From positions 1 through 54,925 of the forward strand of contig CACFTI010000014.1 of the NCBI GenBank assembly GCA_902569115.1: 54,925 nucleotides of DNA. Reading direction: 5' to 3'. Positions 36,941-45,554 of this stretch are shown here, piece by piece (the stretch's first letter is position 1; each line of letters begins with the position of its first letter). Below the pieces are notes generated by a model, which did not search any database, was not told the origin of the DNA, and saw only the letters and a program-made list of their open reading frames with translations. This stretch comes from an uncultured Verrucomicrobiota bacterium (lineage in GTDB: Bacteria; Verrucomicrobiota; Verrucomicrobiia; Opitutales; Seribacteraceae). The position numbers and the translations under genes are program-made.

Positions 36941-37891
36941 ATGGTCCGCACTTCTAGTATCAAAATTTTTAGTGGCACGTCTAACCTGCCCTTAGCTCAA
37001 GAGATTTGTTCATATTTGAATGTTCCCTTGGGGGATGCCTTAGTTACGGCTTTCCCCGACAACGAAAGTTTTGTGCGATTTAATGAGAATATCAGAGGAA
37101 CAGATGTTTTTCTTGTCCAATCAACATCTTCTCCTGCAAATCATAATGTGATGGAATTATTAATTATGATTGATGCAGCGAGAAGAGCATCGGCAGCTCG
37201 AGTAACCGCAGTTATTCCATTTTTTGGTTATGCTAGGCAGGATCGGAAAGACCAGCCTCGTGTGCCTATTACTTCAAAACTAGTTGCCAATTTACTGGTT
37301 GCTGCTGGAGTTAATCGTGTCCTGACTATGGATCTGCATGCTCAGCAAATTCAGGGTTTTTTCGATATTCCTGTGGATCATCTCTATGCGTCCCCCGTCT
37401 TCTTCAATGAATTGAAGAGTCGTGATGTAAGTAATATGACTATTTTCTCCCCTGATGTTGGAGGGATGAAGATGGCAAATGCATATTCCGAATTGTTAGG
37501 TTGTCCCCTTGGCTTTGTAGCCAAGCGTAGAACGGGTGCAAGTACAGTGGAAGCTATGAATTTAGTTGGTGAAGTTGAGGGACGAGAGATACTTTTGGTG
37601 GATGATATGACAGAGACGGCAGGTACTTTAACTGCGGCAGCAAAGCTTTTAAAAGAACGGGGGGCACAAAAAGTTAGTGCGATCGTTAGCCACTGTGTTC
37701 TAAATGAAACCGGTCGAGAGCGTTTAATGAATGGTATGTTGGACGAGCTAATCACCACCAATTCAGTAGGGATGGAATATTCAGATTTGCCGATCAAGCA
37801 ATTGAGTGTTGCTACACTGTTAGGTGAAGCAATTAATCGCACTCATACAGACAGTAGTATTTCAAGCCTCTTTCAAATAAAAGGTTTTTGA
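36941..37891 (+). CDS. prs: Ribose-phosphate pyrophosphokinase
   Basis: The 316-residue enzyme makes PRPP from ribose 5-phosphate and ATP. Marks are KIFSGTSNLPLAQEIC, FPDNESFVRFNENIRG, the ATP-site PFFGYARQDRK, DLHAQQIQGFF, SPDVGGMKMA, KRRTG and the PRPP loop VDDMTETAGTL (the classic loop is VDDMIDTAGT). The frame can be extended upstream to a TTG at 36905 inside lpxD, but the ATG at 36941, 10 bp after the lpxD stop, is preferred. In many bacteria prs sits directly before rplY-pth; here it ends the same gene run. Confidence 0.94.
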   Translation: MVRTSSIKIFSGTSNLPLAQEICSYLNVPLGDALVTAFPDNESFVRFNENIRGTDVFLVQSTSSPANHNVMELLIMIDAARRASAARVTAVIPFFGYARQDRKDQPRVPITSKLVANLLVAAGVNRVLTMDLHAQQIQGFFDIPVDHLYASPVFFNELKSRDVSNMTIFSPDVGGMKMANAYSELLGCPLGFVAKRRTGASTVEAMNLVGEVEGREILLVDDMTETAGTLTAAAKLLKERGAQKVSAIVSHCVLNETGRERLMNGMLDELITTNSVGMEYSDLPIKQLSVATLLGEAINRTHTDSSISSLFQIKGF

Positions 37892-37901
37892 AAATTCCTA
37901 A

Positions 37902-37939
37902 ATTTTGTCACTACACAAAATAAGCGATTCCGTTCGCTT
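37902..37939 (+). terminator. Two adjacent hairpins between prs and the HtrA gene
   Basis: Two inverted repeats lie side by side: ATTTTGT/ACAAAAT (37902-37908 with 37915-37921) and AAGCGA/TCGCTT (37922-37927 with 37934-37939), each with a six-base loop. There is no clear T-run, so it could be a weak terminator or processing site at the end of the rplY-prs run, or part of the htrA leader. Confidence 0.35.
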
Positions 37940-37948
37940 TAAAGTATT

Positions 37949-39358
37949 ATGAACTATGTATTAAAGGCTCCTTTAAAGACCTTCATTTTCTTATTTGGCA
38001 TCTTGAGCCAAAATCTATTTTCGCAACTTAACCTAAAGGTAGATGACTCTCAGATTGACCGTTCTGGAAAAAACTTCACCCAGTCTTACGCTCCTGTCCT
38101 GGCTGGTGCCACTCCGGCAGTTGTATCTGTAACCACGCAACAGTTTGTTAAAAGAATTTTACCAGGTGAGGGAAACCCAATTGAAGAATTTTTAAGGAGG
38201 TACTATGGATATCCAAGGCTTTACCAGCCAAGGATTGAAGAAGTTCCTGTTCCGGCCGGAATTGGTTCTGGAGTAATTGTTACGCCGGATGGTTATACGA
38301 TTACTAACGCTCATGTGATTACTGCAAATCAAAATACAGGAGATTTAGTGGAGGAAGTTTTAGTCAAAGTTTCAGATAAAGAAGAGTATAAGGCTTCGAT
38401 CGTGGGATATGATAGATCAACTGATGTCGCGGTTTTAAAAATAGATGCCGAGCGACCCCTGCCTTTTGTCACACTTGCCAACAGCGAAAAGTTGGAAGTT
38501 GGTGATGTGGTTTTTGCTGTCGGAAACCCGCTTGGCGTAGGAAAGACCGTGACCATGGGTATCATTTCAGCGACGATGAAATCTGAACTAGGTGTCTTAG
38601 GGCCTCCAGAAGCAGGTGCTTATGAAAACTTTATCCAAACAGATGCATCAATTAATCCAGGTAATTCTGGTGGAGCCCTGCTGGATGCGAAAGGAAGGCT
38701 CATTGGAATTAATACTGCGATAATTTCTCAAACTCGCTCCAGTATAGGAATTGGACTGGCCATCCCCATCAACATGGCACGCAAAGTACTTACTGATCTT
38801 GTTGAAGGTGGTGCATTAAGGAGGGGGTTTCTGGGAGTTGATTTAGATGAAACGGAACTAAATGGTGGTGCATTAATCAATAAAGTCATCCCAGGGAGTG
38901 CCGCCTCACGAGCCGGGTTAAGGGGGGGAGACCTAATTCTTTCTGTCGGTGATAAAGAAGTAAATTCAGTTAATCAAACTAGGATAGCTATTTCCCAAAC
39001 AGCACCTGGAACTAAATTACCGCTAAAGATATCCAGGTCAGGTGTATCCATGACAGTCTTTGTAACCCTTGGACTTATGGGAGAAAACGGAAATAATATT
39101 TTACCTGGAGTAAATTTGGAAGTTTTGAATAATCGGAACAGAAAAAAGTTTGGCATACCTGCAGATACTTTAGGTGTTTTGGTGATTGAATCTACTGGTG
39201 CTCAAGACAACTTTAAGGAAGGCGTTTTAATCGTGGAAATTAACGGTGCCCAGGTACGATCCCTCGAGGATGTAAAAAACAACTTACAAAGAGGATTTAA
39301 CCGATTTTATGTTTGGTATCTCGGTAAGTACAGATTCGTATCCTACAGAATACCCTAG
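37949..39358 (+). CDS. HtrA/DegP-family periplasmic serine protease
   Basis: A 469-residue protease-chaperone with a signal peptide (TFIFLFGILSQNLFSQ) and a trypsin-like domain containing the triad His122 (TNAHVI), Asp159 (STDVAVLK) and Ser240 (GNSGGALLD). Two PDZ domains follow: about 275-365 (GFLGVDLDE, SRAGLRGGDLILSVG) and about 385-465 (FKEGVLIVEINGAQV). The second PDZ is shorter than usual. It should degrade misfolded envelope proteins, which fits its place after the bamA-skp-lpxD envelope genes, although the hairpins before it suggest a separate transcript. Confidence 0.93.
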   Translation: MNYVLKAPLKTFIFLFGILSQNLFSQLNLKVDDSQIDRSGKNFTQSYAPVLAGATPAVVSVTTQQFVKRILPGEGNPIEEFLRRYYGYPRLYQPRIEEVPVPAGIGSGVIVTPDGYTITNAHVITANQNTGDLVEEVLVKVSDKEEYKASIVGYDRSTDVAVLKIDAERPLPFVTLANSEKLEVGDVVFAVGNPLGVGKTVTMGIISATMKSELGVLGPPEAGAYENFIQTDASINPGNSGGALLDAKGRLIGINTAIISQTRSSIGIGLAIPINMARKVLTDLVEGGALRRGFLGVDLDETELNGGALINKVIPGSAASRAGLRGGDLILSVGDKEVNSVNQTRIAISQTAPGTKLPLKISRSGVSMTVFVTLGLMGENGNNILPGVNLEVLNNRNRKKFGIPADTLGVLVIESTGAQDNFKEGVLIVEINGAQVRSLEDVKNNLQRGFNRFYVWYLGKYRFVSYRIP

Positions 39359-39391
39359 TTTCTGCGGATTTCTCGGTAATATTTGACGAGT

Positions 39392-40813
39392 TTATTTCTG
39401 AGATTGGGCAACAGACCAACCCAAATTTATTTCAGGCCCCATTGAATTCAACTCAGAAGAAATTTCTCGTAATTTCTTACCAACTTTTTCGAGAGCTTCG
39501 AGCTTTGAATTCTCTTTTGATTTAACGGCGGCCAAAGAGTTTTCGAAACCCTTAGAAGGTTTGAAATTCGTAATTTTTGTTCTGTAAGAAGAAGGATCTT
39601 TGGTAAATTTTGACTTACAGGAATCACAACATAAGCCAACCATTCTACCTTCAAAATTTGAAAACTTAGTGACATCTACCGGTTTATTTGAAACCGGGCA
39701 TTTATCGTTTATCGGGGATGTGTCTTCTGTTTTTGCTGAATTCTGCTGCATCACAGCATTAAGTTTTTCGAGATCAAGATCATATTTATTGGAAATTTGA
39801 TCTTTTTGAGCAGTCAGGCTAGATTTTTCTTTGGATAAAGTTGCGTAGATTTTTTGATCAACGAAATTTCTACGCAGTGATTCTGCACCTTTTGAAGTAA
39901 CTTTAGTTTGCCACAGAAAAACTTTTTCTAATTTTTTTAATTTTCGTAAATTTTCAATGGATGCATCAGAAATACCGGTACCGTAAAGGTTTAAATATTT
40001 AAGGTTTGTGAGTTTAGATATATTTGGTGTGGCAGCATCAGTTAGCGGTGTGTTTTCAGCATGCAGTCTTTCAAGAAGCGAGAAGTTGGTAAGCGAGTCT
40101 GTTGCTTTGTCCGTAATTGCAGTTCTTGCCACATTTAACCATAAAAGTTGGGGTGCAATTGGCCGAAGCAATTTAATGCTTTCGTCATTGAATGACTTTC
40201 CTTTGTAAGATGCATTGACATATAATGCATTGGTATTTTGTGCGATCGGCATGACCAATAATCCACTATCGCGCAGTTTCTCGACTGTGGAAGTATCAGC
40301 AGGAGATACTTCAGGGAGTTTAGGTATTAAAAGAGCAGTCGCGGAAAGCTTTTTCACGGGTAAATTTTTAAGAACATGTTCTGCGGCTTTCCTACCAGCT
40401 TCATCCAAATCATTTATAATCATATCGAAAGATGCACCCAATTTTATCCATGATTTGAGAACCGATAACTCCTGTTCAGTCACAGGATTATAATGTGCCT
40501 CGTCTTCCAATGGCGGCATCGCTTCTTCATCATCCTTAGGCAATGTGATTCGGAAAATTAACTCACTTTCTTCGACTTCTCCTTTAACAATAATTGCATC
40601 ACCTGCTCCCCTACCACCTTTAACGAGAAATTCCTTTGTATGCATACGGAGCTTACCTTTATCTTTTTCGGCTCCATGGCAGCTTACGCACTTAGCTTCG
40701 AGGACTGGGTTTATAATTGCGTCATAAACTTTTTTTGGGTCAGACTCTTTTCCGAATGAAAGAAGAAAAGTCGTAAATAAAAAGACTAAATTTATTGAAG
40801 CGATTTTTTTCAT
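39392..40813 (-). CDS. Secreted protein with Planctomycete-type cytochrome c, leucine-rich and YHS-like domains
   Basis: The 473-residue protein has a signal peptide, then a PSCyt1-type cytochrome c domain (about 27-135) with heme motif CVSCH (Cys42, Cys45, His46) and the GKLRMHTKE and AMPPLED segments. A leucine-rich stretch follows (about 190-320; LTNLKYLNLYGTGISDASIENL quoted in part as LKYLNLYGTGISD). A C-terminal segment (about 370-420) has CPVSNKPVD and GLCCDSCKSKFTKDP, resembling the metal-binding YHS/TRASH fold. This order of domains suggests a periplasmic redox or metal-handling protein, but no reaction can be named. Confidence 0.82.
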   Translation of the reverse strand: MKKIASINLVFLFTTFLLSFGKESDPKKVYDAIINPVLEAKCVSCHGAEKDKGKLRMHTKEFLVKGGRGAGDAIIVKGEVEESELIFRITLPKDDEEAMPPLEDEAHYNPVTEQELSVLKSWIKLGASFDMIINDLDEAGRKAAEHVLKNLPVKKLSATALLIPKLPEVSPADTSTVEKLRDSGLLVMPIAQNTNALYVNASYKGKSFNDESIKLLRPIAPQLLWLNVARTAITDKATDSLTNFSLLERLHAENTPLTDAATPNISKLTNLKYLNLYGTGISDASIENLRKLKKLEKVFLWQTKVTSKGAESLRRNFVDQKIYATLSKEKSSLTAQKDQISNKYDLDLEKLNAVMQQNSAKTEDTSPINDKCPVSNKPVDVTKFSNFEGRMVGLCCDSCKSKFTKDPSSYRTKITNFKPSKGFENSLAAVKSKENSKLEALEKVGKKLREISSELNSMGPEINLGWSVAQSQK

Positions 40814-40866
40814 AAAAGTACTTGGGATTAGTTGTCTTGTATTTATCCTAGGTATCCTAATATTTA

Positions 40867-41163
40867 ATGCAAGTGAGCACTAACTCAAAATCTAAAAATT
40901 ATGACCTAAGTAAAGAACTATGGTTCTGTTTAATGTTTAACTGCATCGGTTTCACGGTCTGGCCTTTGATGATCTATTATTTAAGTAAAACTCTTAGCAT
41001 AGATTACTTTATTGATCTTACATTACGAACATGGGCGGAGGATATTGTATATGGGCCGTTAGGCGACTTTTCTTTATCAACAATAGTTAGCTTGGTTCTT
41101 TTGCTTACCCCCTACTTATGCTTTTTGGGTATTAGGCTGTTGCTGATTCGCTCTAAAACTTGA
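40867..41163 (+). CDS. Small two-helix membrane protein, hypothetical
   Basis: The 98-residue product has two membrane segments (about 16-38, LWFCLMFNCIGFTVWPLMIYY; about 72-92, TIVSLVLLLTPYLCFLGIRLLL; shown approximately) with a connecting loop containing RTWAEDIVYGPLGD. I do not recognise the family. It starts 53 bp from the divergent cytochrome gene and converges with the MsbA-like gene, 1 bp between stops. Clean membrane topology and tight spacing support a real gene. Confidence 0.6.
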   Translation: MQVSTNSKSKNYDLSKELWFCLMFNCIGFTVWPLMIYYLSKTLSIDYFIDLTLRTWAEDIVYGPLGDFSLSTIVSLVLLLTPYLCFLGIRLLLIRSKT

Positions 41164-41164
41164 T

Positions 41165-42922
41165 TTAGGCTTCAACTAAGTTTTCTTGATATTTGCAGAA
41201 TCTAGAGTACTTACCATTAAGTCTCAACAATTGTTCATGATTGCCACGTTCAATTAACCTACCATTCTCAAGGAATAGAATCTGGTCTGCATTTCGAATG
41301 GTGCTTAACCTGTGAGCAATAATCAATGTCGTCCGTCCGATAATTAAATTATCCAGAGCTTTTTGAATAAATCTTTCTGTTTCAACATCGACGCTTGCGG
41401 TAGCTTCATCCAATACGAGTATGGGAGGATTTTTTAAAAGTGCTCGTGCCAATGTAAGCCTTTGCTTTTCTCCCATGCTAAGTCTTATTCCGCGTTCACC
41501 AATCATGGTATTTTCCTGTGAGGGTAACCTTTGGACAAAATCCTTAGCGGAAGCCATTTCAAGTGCGTTCCATATATCTTCATTCGTTGCATTCGGATCA
41601 GCAAGAAGAAGATTGTCCCTTACAGTTGCATCAAATAAAAAGGGATCTTGAGACACCAAGCCTATGTTTTGACGTAGGTTAGTGAGATCAATTCGATCAA
41701 GGCTTTCTCCGCCAATGGTAATCTTTCCAGATGTAATATCATAATATCGGAGCAATAAATTTGCAGTAGTACTTTTCCCGGCACCTGTTGCACCCACGAG
41801 TGCAGTCGTTGACCCTTCGGGAATAGAAAAAGACAAGTCTTGGATAATTGTGTTCCGATCGTCATACGAAAAGGAAACATTTTTAAATTCTATATTTTCA
41901 ATTTTCGAAGGAACACTGATTGGTTGGCTATGATTAATGATTTCGTTTGAAGTATCGAGGATATCAAAAACTCGTTCACCTGAAGCTTTGCCTGCTGCGA
42001 CAAGATTATTGATTGATACAAGTTGCCTTACAGGTTCATAAAACATGTTAGCATATAATAAAAATGCGAAAAATTTTCCTGAAGTAAAGGATGGCTCATG
42101 TTGTAGTAAATATGCACCCATTCCAACAACTGCTAAAATACCCATGGAAGAAAGGAAACTGGCTCCAGGTCCCTGAATTGACCATCTATACATTGCTTCC
42201 AGAGAACGCTTTTCAAGAATACGTCCAATTTGGTCAAACCTCCCTCTTTCTCTAGATTTGAGTGCAAAAGCCTGAATCAAGCGGTTTCCCTGAATATCCT
42301 CAACAAGTAATGAATTGAGTTCGCCAGATGCTTCACGAACAGCTTTCCAGTTTTTTTTGGATACCTTGGCGTAATTAAAGCCAAGAATGACCAGAATGGG
42401 TAGAGGTAAAAATACCAGAAAAGCCAAACGGGGTTCTTGTAAAAACATCATACTTGTGACACCGGTAAGGGTAAGTAATGCGATGACTCCCTGCTCTGTT
42501 CCGTCTAGGATAGCCCTTTCGACATTTTGAACATCCTCGACCACCCTCGATGCAATTTCGCCACTTTTTCGCCGGTCATAAAAGCTAATTGGCAAATCTA
42601 ATAATTTGTCATGTAAATCTTTTCTGATTTTAAATATAACTTTCTGTTCAAGTTTATTATTAACCCTGATTCGTAAACAATTGAGGATCTCCTTGCCCAG
42701 GAACATTGTACCGATCAAAAGAATCCCATACATAAGGACATCATTTTCAAAAGAATCAGACTGGAAAATATTATCTAAAACTTCTTGAATTACCGTGGGT
42801 ACGCATATAGAAAGCCCAGTCATTAGACAGGCGAGGAGCAATGTGATTGCAAAAAGAACCTTATGCTCAAATAAATATTTGGAAATACGTCGGATGACCT
42901 GTTTTTTCTCTTTGGACTTCAT
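41165..42922 (-). CDS. ABC exporter, MsbA-like half-transporter
   Basis: The 585-residue fused half-transporter has six membrane helices (about 15-310) and an ATPase domain (about 345-580). Walker A is GATGAGKST, the Q-loop LVSQDPFLFDATVRDNLLLA, the signature LSMGEKQRLTLARAL, Walker B ILVLDEATASVD and the switch His is in LIIAHRLSTIRNAD. The signature has Met in place of Gly (LSMGE instead of LSGGQ). It likely works as a homodimer exporting lipid A core or another lipid-like substrate, which agrees with the lpxD gene in the window, but substrate is not proven. Confidence 0.9.
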   Translation of the reverse strand: MKSKEKKQVIRRISKYLFEHKVLFAITLLLACLMTGLSICVPTVIQEVLDNIFQSDSFENDVLMYGILLIGTMFLGKEILNCLRIRVNNKLEQKVIFKIRKDLHDKLLDLPISFYDRRKSGEIASRVVEDVQNVERAILDGTEQGVIALLTLTGVTSMMFLQEPRLAFLVFLPLPILVILGFNYAKVSKKNWKAVREASGELNSLLVEDIQGNRLIQAFALKSRERGRFDQIGRILEKRSLEAMYRWSIQGPGASFLSSMGILAVVGMGAYLLQHEPSFTSGKFFAFLLYANMFYEPVRQLVSINNLVAAGKASGERVFDILDTSNEIINHSQPISVPSKIENIEFKNVSFSYDDRNTIIQDLSFSIPEGSTTALVGATGAGKSTTANLLLRYYDITSGKITIGGESLDRIDLTNLRQNIGLVSQDPFLFDATVRDNLLLADPNATNEDIWNALEMASAKDFVQRLPSQENTMIGERGIRLSMGEKQRLTLARALLKNPPILVLDEATASVDVETERFIQKALDNLIIGRTTLIIAHRLSTIRNADQILFLENGRLIERGNHEQLLRLNGKYSRFCKYQENLVEA

Positions 42923-42967
42923 CTAGGGTGAATACCTATCAAACTCTAATCTAAGATTTTTACAAAC

Positions 42968-43420
42968 ATGGATAAAAATATTGTTGATGGTCCAACAGGA
43001 GAAACCTGCTTGGATCTCCCCTCTCCTTATCAAGCTCATCACTCTGGCCTTTTGCACCTTCCAAGGTTTCTTGCTAAAATAAAAAAGCATCTCTCAGGTA
43101 ATCTGCCAGCAAGTTACCAAAGAAACTTTACCAAGGGCTTTGATGGTTTCTTATGCCTGCATCTCGGAGTAGAGCCTGATCAAATAATTGAATGCGTTAA
43201 AAGTTCAGAAAGCCAAGAGGAGTTGGAAGACCAATTGAAGAGAATTTTTCCTGTAGATTTAAAAGCTCATATTTGGAATAGAAAAGTGGTGCAAATGGGC
43301 ACGGCAGACATGGCCAAAGAGAAACTGGCAGAGGTGAAAACTAATCTAGGGGCAGCCAATCGTGACGATTTAATTTCCTTTGCTGATATTATTGATTTTG
43401 ATGAGAGGAAAATAACCTAG
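42968..43420 (+). CDS. DUF5069 family protein
   Basis: The 150-residue soluble protein matches the DUF5069 family common in Verrucomicrobia and Planctomycetes: DLPSPYQAHHSGLLHLPRFLAKIK near the start (quoted in part as SGLLHLPRFLAKIK), FDGFLCLHLGVEPDQI in the middle and a helical C-terminus. Family function is unknown. It is divergent from the MsbA-like gene (45 bp) and overlaps the phosphatase gene tail to tail by 4 bp. Confidence 0.78.
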   Translation: MDKNIVDGPTGETCLDLPSPYQAHHSGLLHLPRFLAKIKKHLSGNLPASYQRNFTKGFDGFLCLHLGVEPDQIIECVKSSESQEELEDQLKRIFPVDLKAHIWNRKVVQMGTADMAKEKLAEVKTNLGAANRDDLISFADIIDFDERKIT

Positions 43421-44874
43421 GATTGTGTTTTTTTAATCGTTAGGAGGGTTATATCGTCTCTTTCAAACTGTGTTGACGAGAAAGAATCTAATTTTGATAT
43501 CAACTTCCGGTTTATTTTCTTCGGACTAAGGCTACTATTTGTGGTAACAAAATTTTCGAGGTTTTTTATTCCGAATTCCGTACCTTCATCATTTGTTGCT
43601 TCTGTTACTCCATCTGTATATAGGAATAAGCAATCTCCGTTTTCAAAATTGGTTTCATGATCTTCAATCATTTCATCAAAGATTTCACATGGAACCATTC
43701 CTACGGCCATGCCTCCACCACGAAGTTCTTCTACCCTCGAGCCATTCTTATCATCGGTCGTAGCTTTGAGAATTAAACCTGGTTCGTGCCCTGCCCTTGA
43801 GTAAGTAATTTTTTTGTTTTTCGTATCTACGATCGCAAAAAACAAGGTGATGAACATATCTTGACGGATTCGTTGTTCAAGTTGTTGATTGAGATTTTTG
43901 AGTATTACAGACGGTTGGCTGGATTTATGAACAAAATGCCGCAGATTGGTTTGGCATATTGCCATAAGTAGAGAAGCTGGGACTCCTTTGCCGGAGACAT
44001 CTGCAACGCACACACCAAACTTGGTTGATGAAAGCTTATAAAAATCGTAGAAGTCTCCACCCACTTGAGCGGACGGTAGATATTGTGCATCGAGTTCTAT
44101 CCCTTTGTAAGCAGGAAATTGGTGAGTCAAGAAAAGCTCTTGTACCTCGCTGGCTAAATGAAGGTCAGAATCAATACGCGATTTTTCAAGCCTCAGGTTC
44201 ATTGCATCCGAGTTTTTAATTGCAAGTGCAGCCTGTTCAGCAAGTGAACTTATCAGGGAAAAGTCCATTTGAGAGAAGGATGAACCATTGGTTGGGTTAG
44301 CCACAACCAAGACTCCATAGCATCGGTCATCATGTATCAATGGAGCATAGACTAGGGACTTTGATTTCAAAGAGTCGTCTTTATGTAAAACAACTCGAGG
44401 ATCTAGGTTGGCATCTTCAACCAATACGGGTTTTCCAGTTTTAGCAACTTGCCCAACTATGCCCTCCCCTTCCTCAAGTGTTTCAGATGTTAAAACAGTT
44501 TCCAAAAATCTTGCTCTTGATTCACCTTCTTTCAGTTTTGATTGTTTGATTGCCCTCTGAGGCGGGAAAAGACCTTCTACGGCAACACCTTGAAGCCTAC
44601 CGCTTTTGGTTTTTTCATATATACAAGCACTCATTGCCCCCGTTGTTATAACGGCTGTATGTGCAATCCTTTGATAAAGCTCTTTTCGAGGAACCCCTTC
44701 ACCGATCGCCACTGCCAAGTTATGCATAAATTCAACTACAATTTTTTTCTCTTGCTCGAGTCTAGCATTTTTATCTTTTAAAGATGCTGCAGATTTTCTA
44801 CTTTCTCTTCGCTGAAAAAAATAGAGACTTATTCCGATTATCAGGCCTGAAAAAAATAGGATCAAGGGGTTCAC
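43417..44874 (-). CDS. SpoIIE/RsbU-type PP2C serine phosphatase with GAF domain
   Basis: The 485-residue protein has an N-terminal membrane helix (LILFFSGLIIGISLYFF), a short coiled-coil, a GAF domain (about 55-215) and a PP2C-type phosphatase domain (about 240-480). The metal-binding motifs are VGGDFYDFY, VADVSGKGVPASLLMA and LFLYTDGVTEA. Such phosphatases remove phosphate from STAS-domain anti-sigma antagonists in partner switching. The STAS gene directly upstream, 9 bp away, is the likely substrate. The matching anti-sigma kinase and sigma factor are not in the window. Confidence 0.9.
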   Translation of the reverse strand: MNPLILFFSGLIIGISLYFFQRRESRKSAASLKDKNARLEQEKKIVVEFMHNLAVAIGEGVPRKELYQRIAHTAVITTGAMSACIYEKTKSGRLQGVAVEGLFPPQRAIKQSKLKEGESRARFLETVLTSETLEEGEGIVGQVAKTGKPVLVEDANLDPRVVLHKDDSLKSKSLVYAPLIHDDRCYGVLVVANPTNGSSFSQMDFSLISSLAEQAALAIKNSDAMNLRLEKSRIDSDLHLASEVQELFLTHQFPAYKGIELDAQYLPSAQVGGDFYDFYKLSSTKFGVCVADVSGKGVPASLLMAICQTNLRHFVHKSSQPSVILKNLNQQLEQRIRQDMFITLFFAIVDTKNKKITYSRAGHEPGLILKATTDDKNGSRVEELRGGGMAVGMVPCEIFDEMIEDHETNFENGDCLFLYTDGVTEATNDEGTEFGIKNLENFVTTNSSLSPKKINRKLISKLDSFSSTQFERDDITLLTIKKTQS

Positions 44875-44883
44875 TGAAATAAG

Positions 44884-45384
44884 TTACTTGGAGGGCTCGG
44901 TTTCCTGCTCTAAAAAACTAACTACATCACAAAATATTCGAAGATTTTTCTCATTTAAATTCATCAGAGTTTTATGAGCTTCATAAATAGTTTTTGAGCA
45001 TGCGGTTTCACTTTGTCCTTTTTCAGATAGGGATTCTAGCTCTGTAATACTTTCTACAGCGTGAGAGCTTATCTCCGCTATTCTATGAATACCTAGGTTT
45101 TTTACAGTTTCCAGATTTCTGCCAGTTAAATTAATTAAAGCCAGTTTTCCAGAATCTTCTGAATTTCTTAAATTTAGGGCTAAACGTACAAGAATTCCAA
45201 GAAAAGTACTGTCGACACTTGTACAATTGGCAAAATCTACGATGAAAGATCGTTGCCCAGCCTTGAATTTCCTATCAAAAAACTTTCGCACCGGTTCACA
45301 GTTAGTGTACGAAGCTTTTTTTAGTACTTGTAAGACAGCAACCTTGGGTGAGTCGTGAACTTGATAATGAGTTTCTTTGTTCAC
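44884..45384 (-). CDS. STAS-domain anti-anti-sigma-type regulator
   Basis: The 166-residue protein has a STAS domain (about 10-110) with the phosphoserine loop in DFANCTSVDSTFLGILV and the closing strand segment LINLTGRNLETVKNLGI. A C-terminal helical extension of about 50 residues makes it longer than SpoIIAA-type proteins. When unphosphorylated it would bind an anti-sigma or other kinase partner. It is the first gene of a two-gene unit with the phosphatase. Confidence 0.88.
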   Translation of the reverse strand: MNKETHYQVHDSPKVAVLQVLKKASYTNCEPVRKFFDRKFKAGQRSFIVDFANCTSVDSTFLGILVRLALNLRNSEDSGKLALINLTGRNLETVKNLGIHRIAEISSHAVESITELESLSEKGQSETACSKTIYEAHKTLMNLNEKNLRIFCDVVSFLEQETEPSK

Positions 45385-45484
45385 GAAAATCCTCTATGTT
45401 TAGCTAAAATTATCTGTCAAGAAGGCCCAAATTGAACCTATACTGGACAACTAGTTTTCCGCTTCTATATATTTGAAGACAGAA

Positions 45485-45497
45485 GTCCATGATGGAC
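45485..45497. promoter_or_regulatory. 13-bp palindrome upstream of the STAS-phosphatase unit
   Basis: GTCCAT-G-ATGGAC is a perfect inverted repeat with a one-base centre, about 100 bp upstream of the STAS start codon. It could be a repressor or activator site; no protein can be assigned. Confidence 0.25.
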
Positions 45498-45532
45498 AGG
45501 TTGTACTTTCTTACGAAAATCAAAACTTGGAA

Positions 45533-45552
45533 GGAAGGATTTAAAGCCTTCC
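45533..45552 (-). terminator. Possible terminator of the peroxiredoxin gene
   Basis: GGAAGG (45533-45538) pairs with CCTTCC (45547-45552), directly after the peroxiredoxin stop codon. On the minus strand TTCCAAGTTTTGATTTT follows, so the T-rich tail is interrupted. Confidence 0.4.
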
Positions 45553-45554
45553 GG

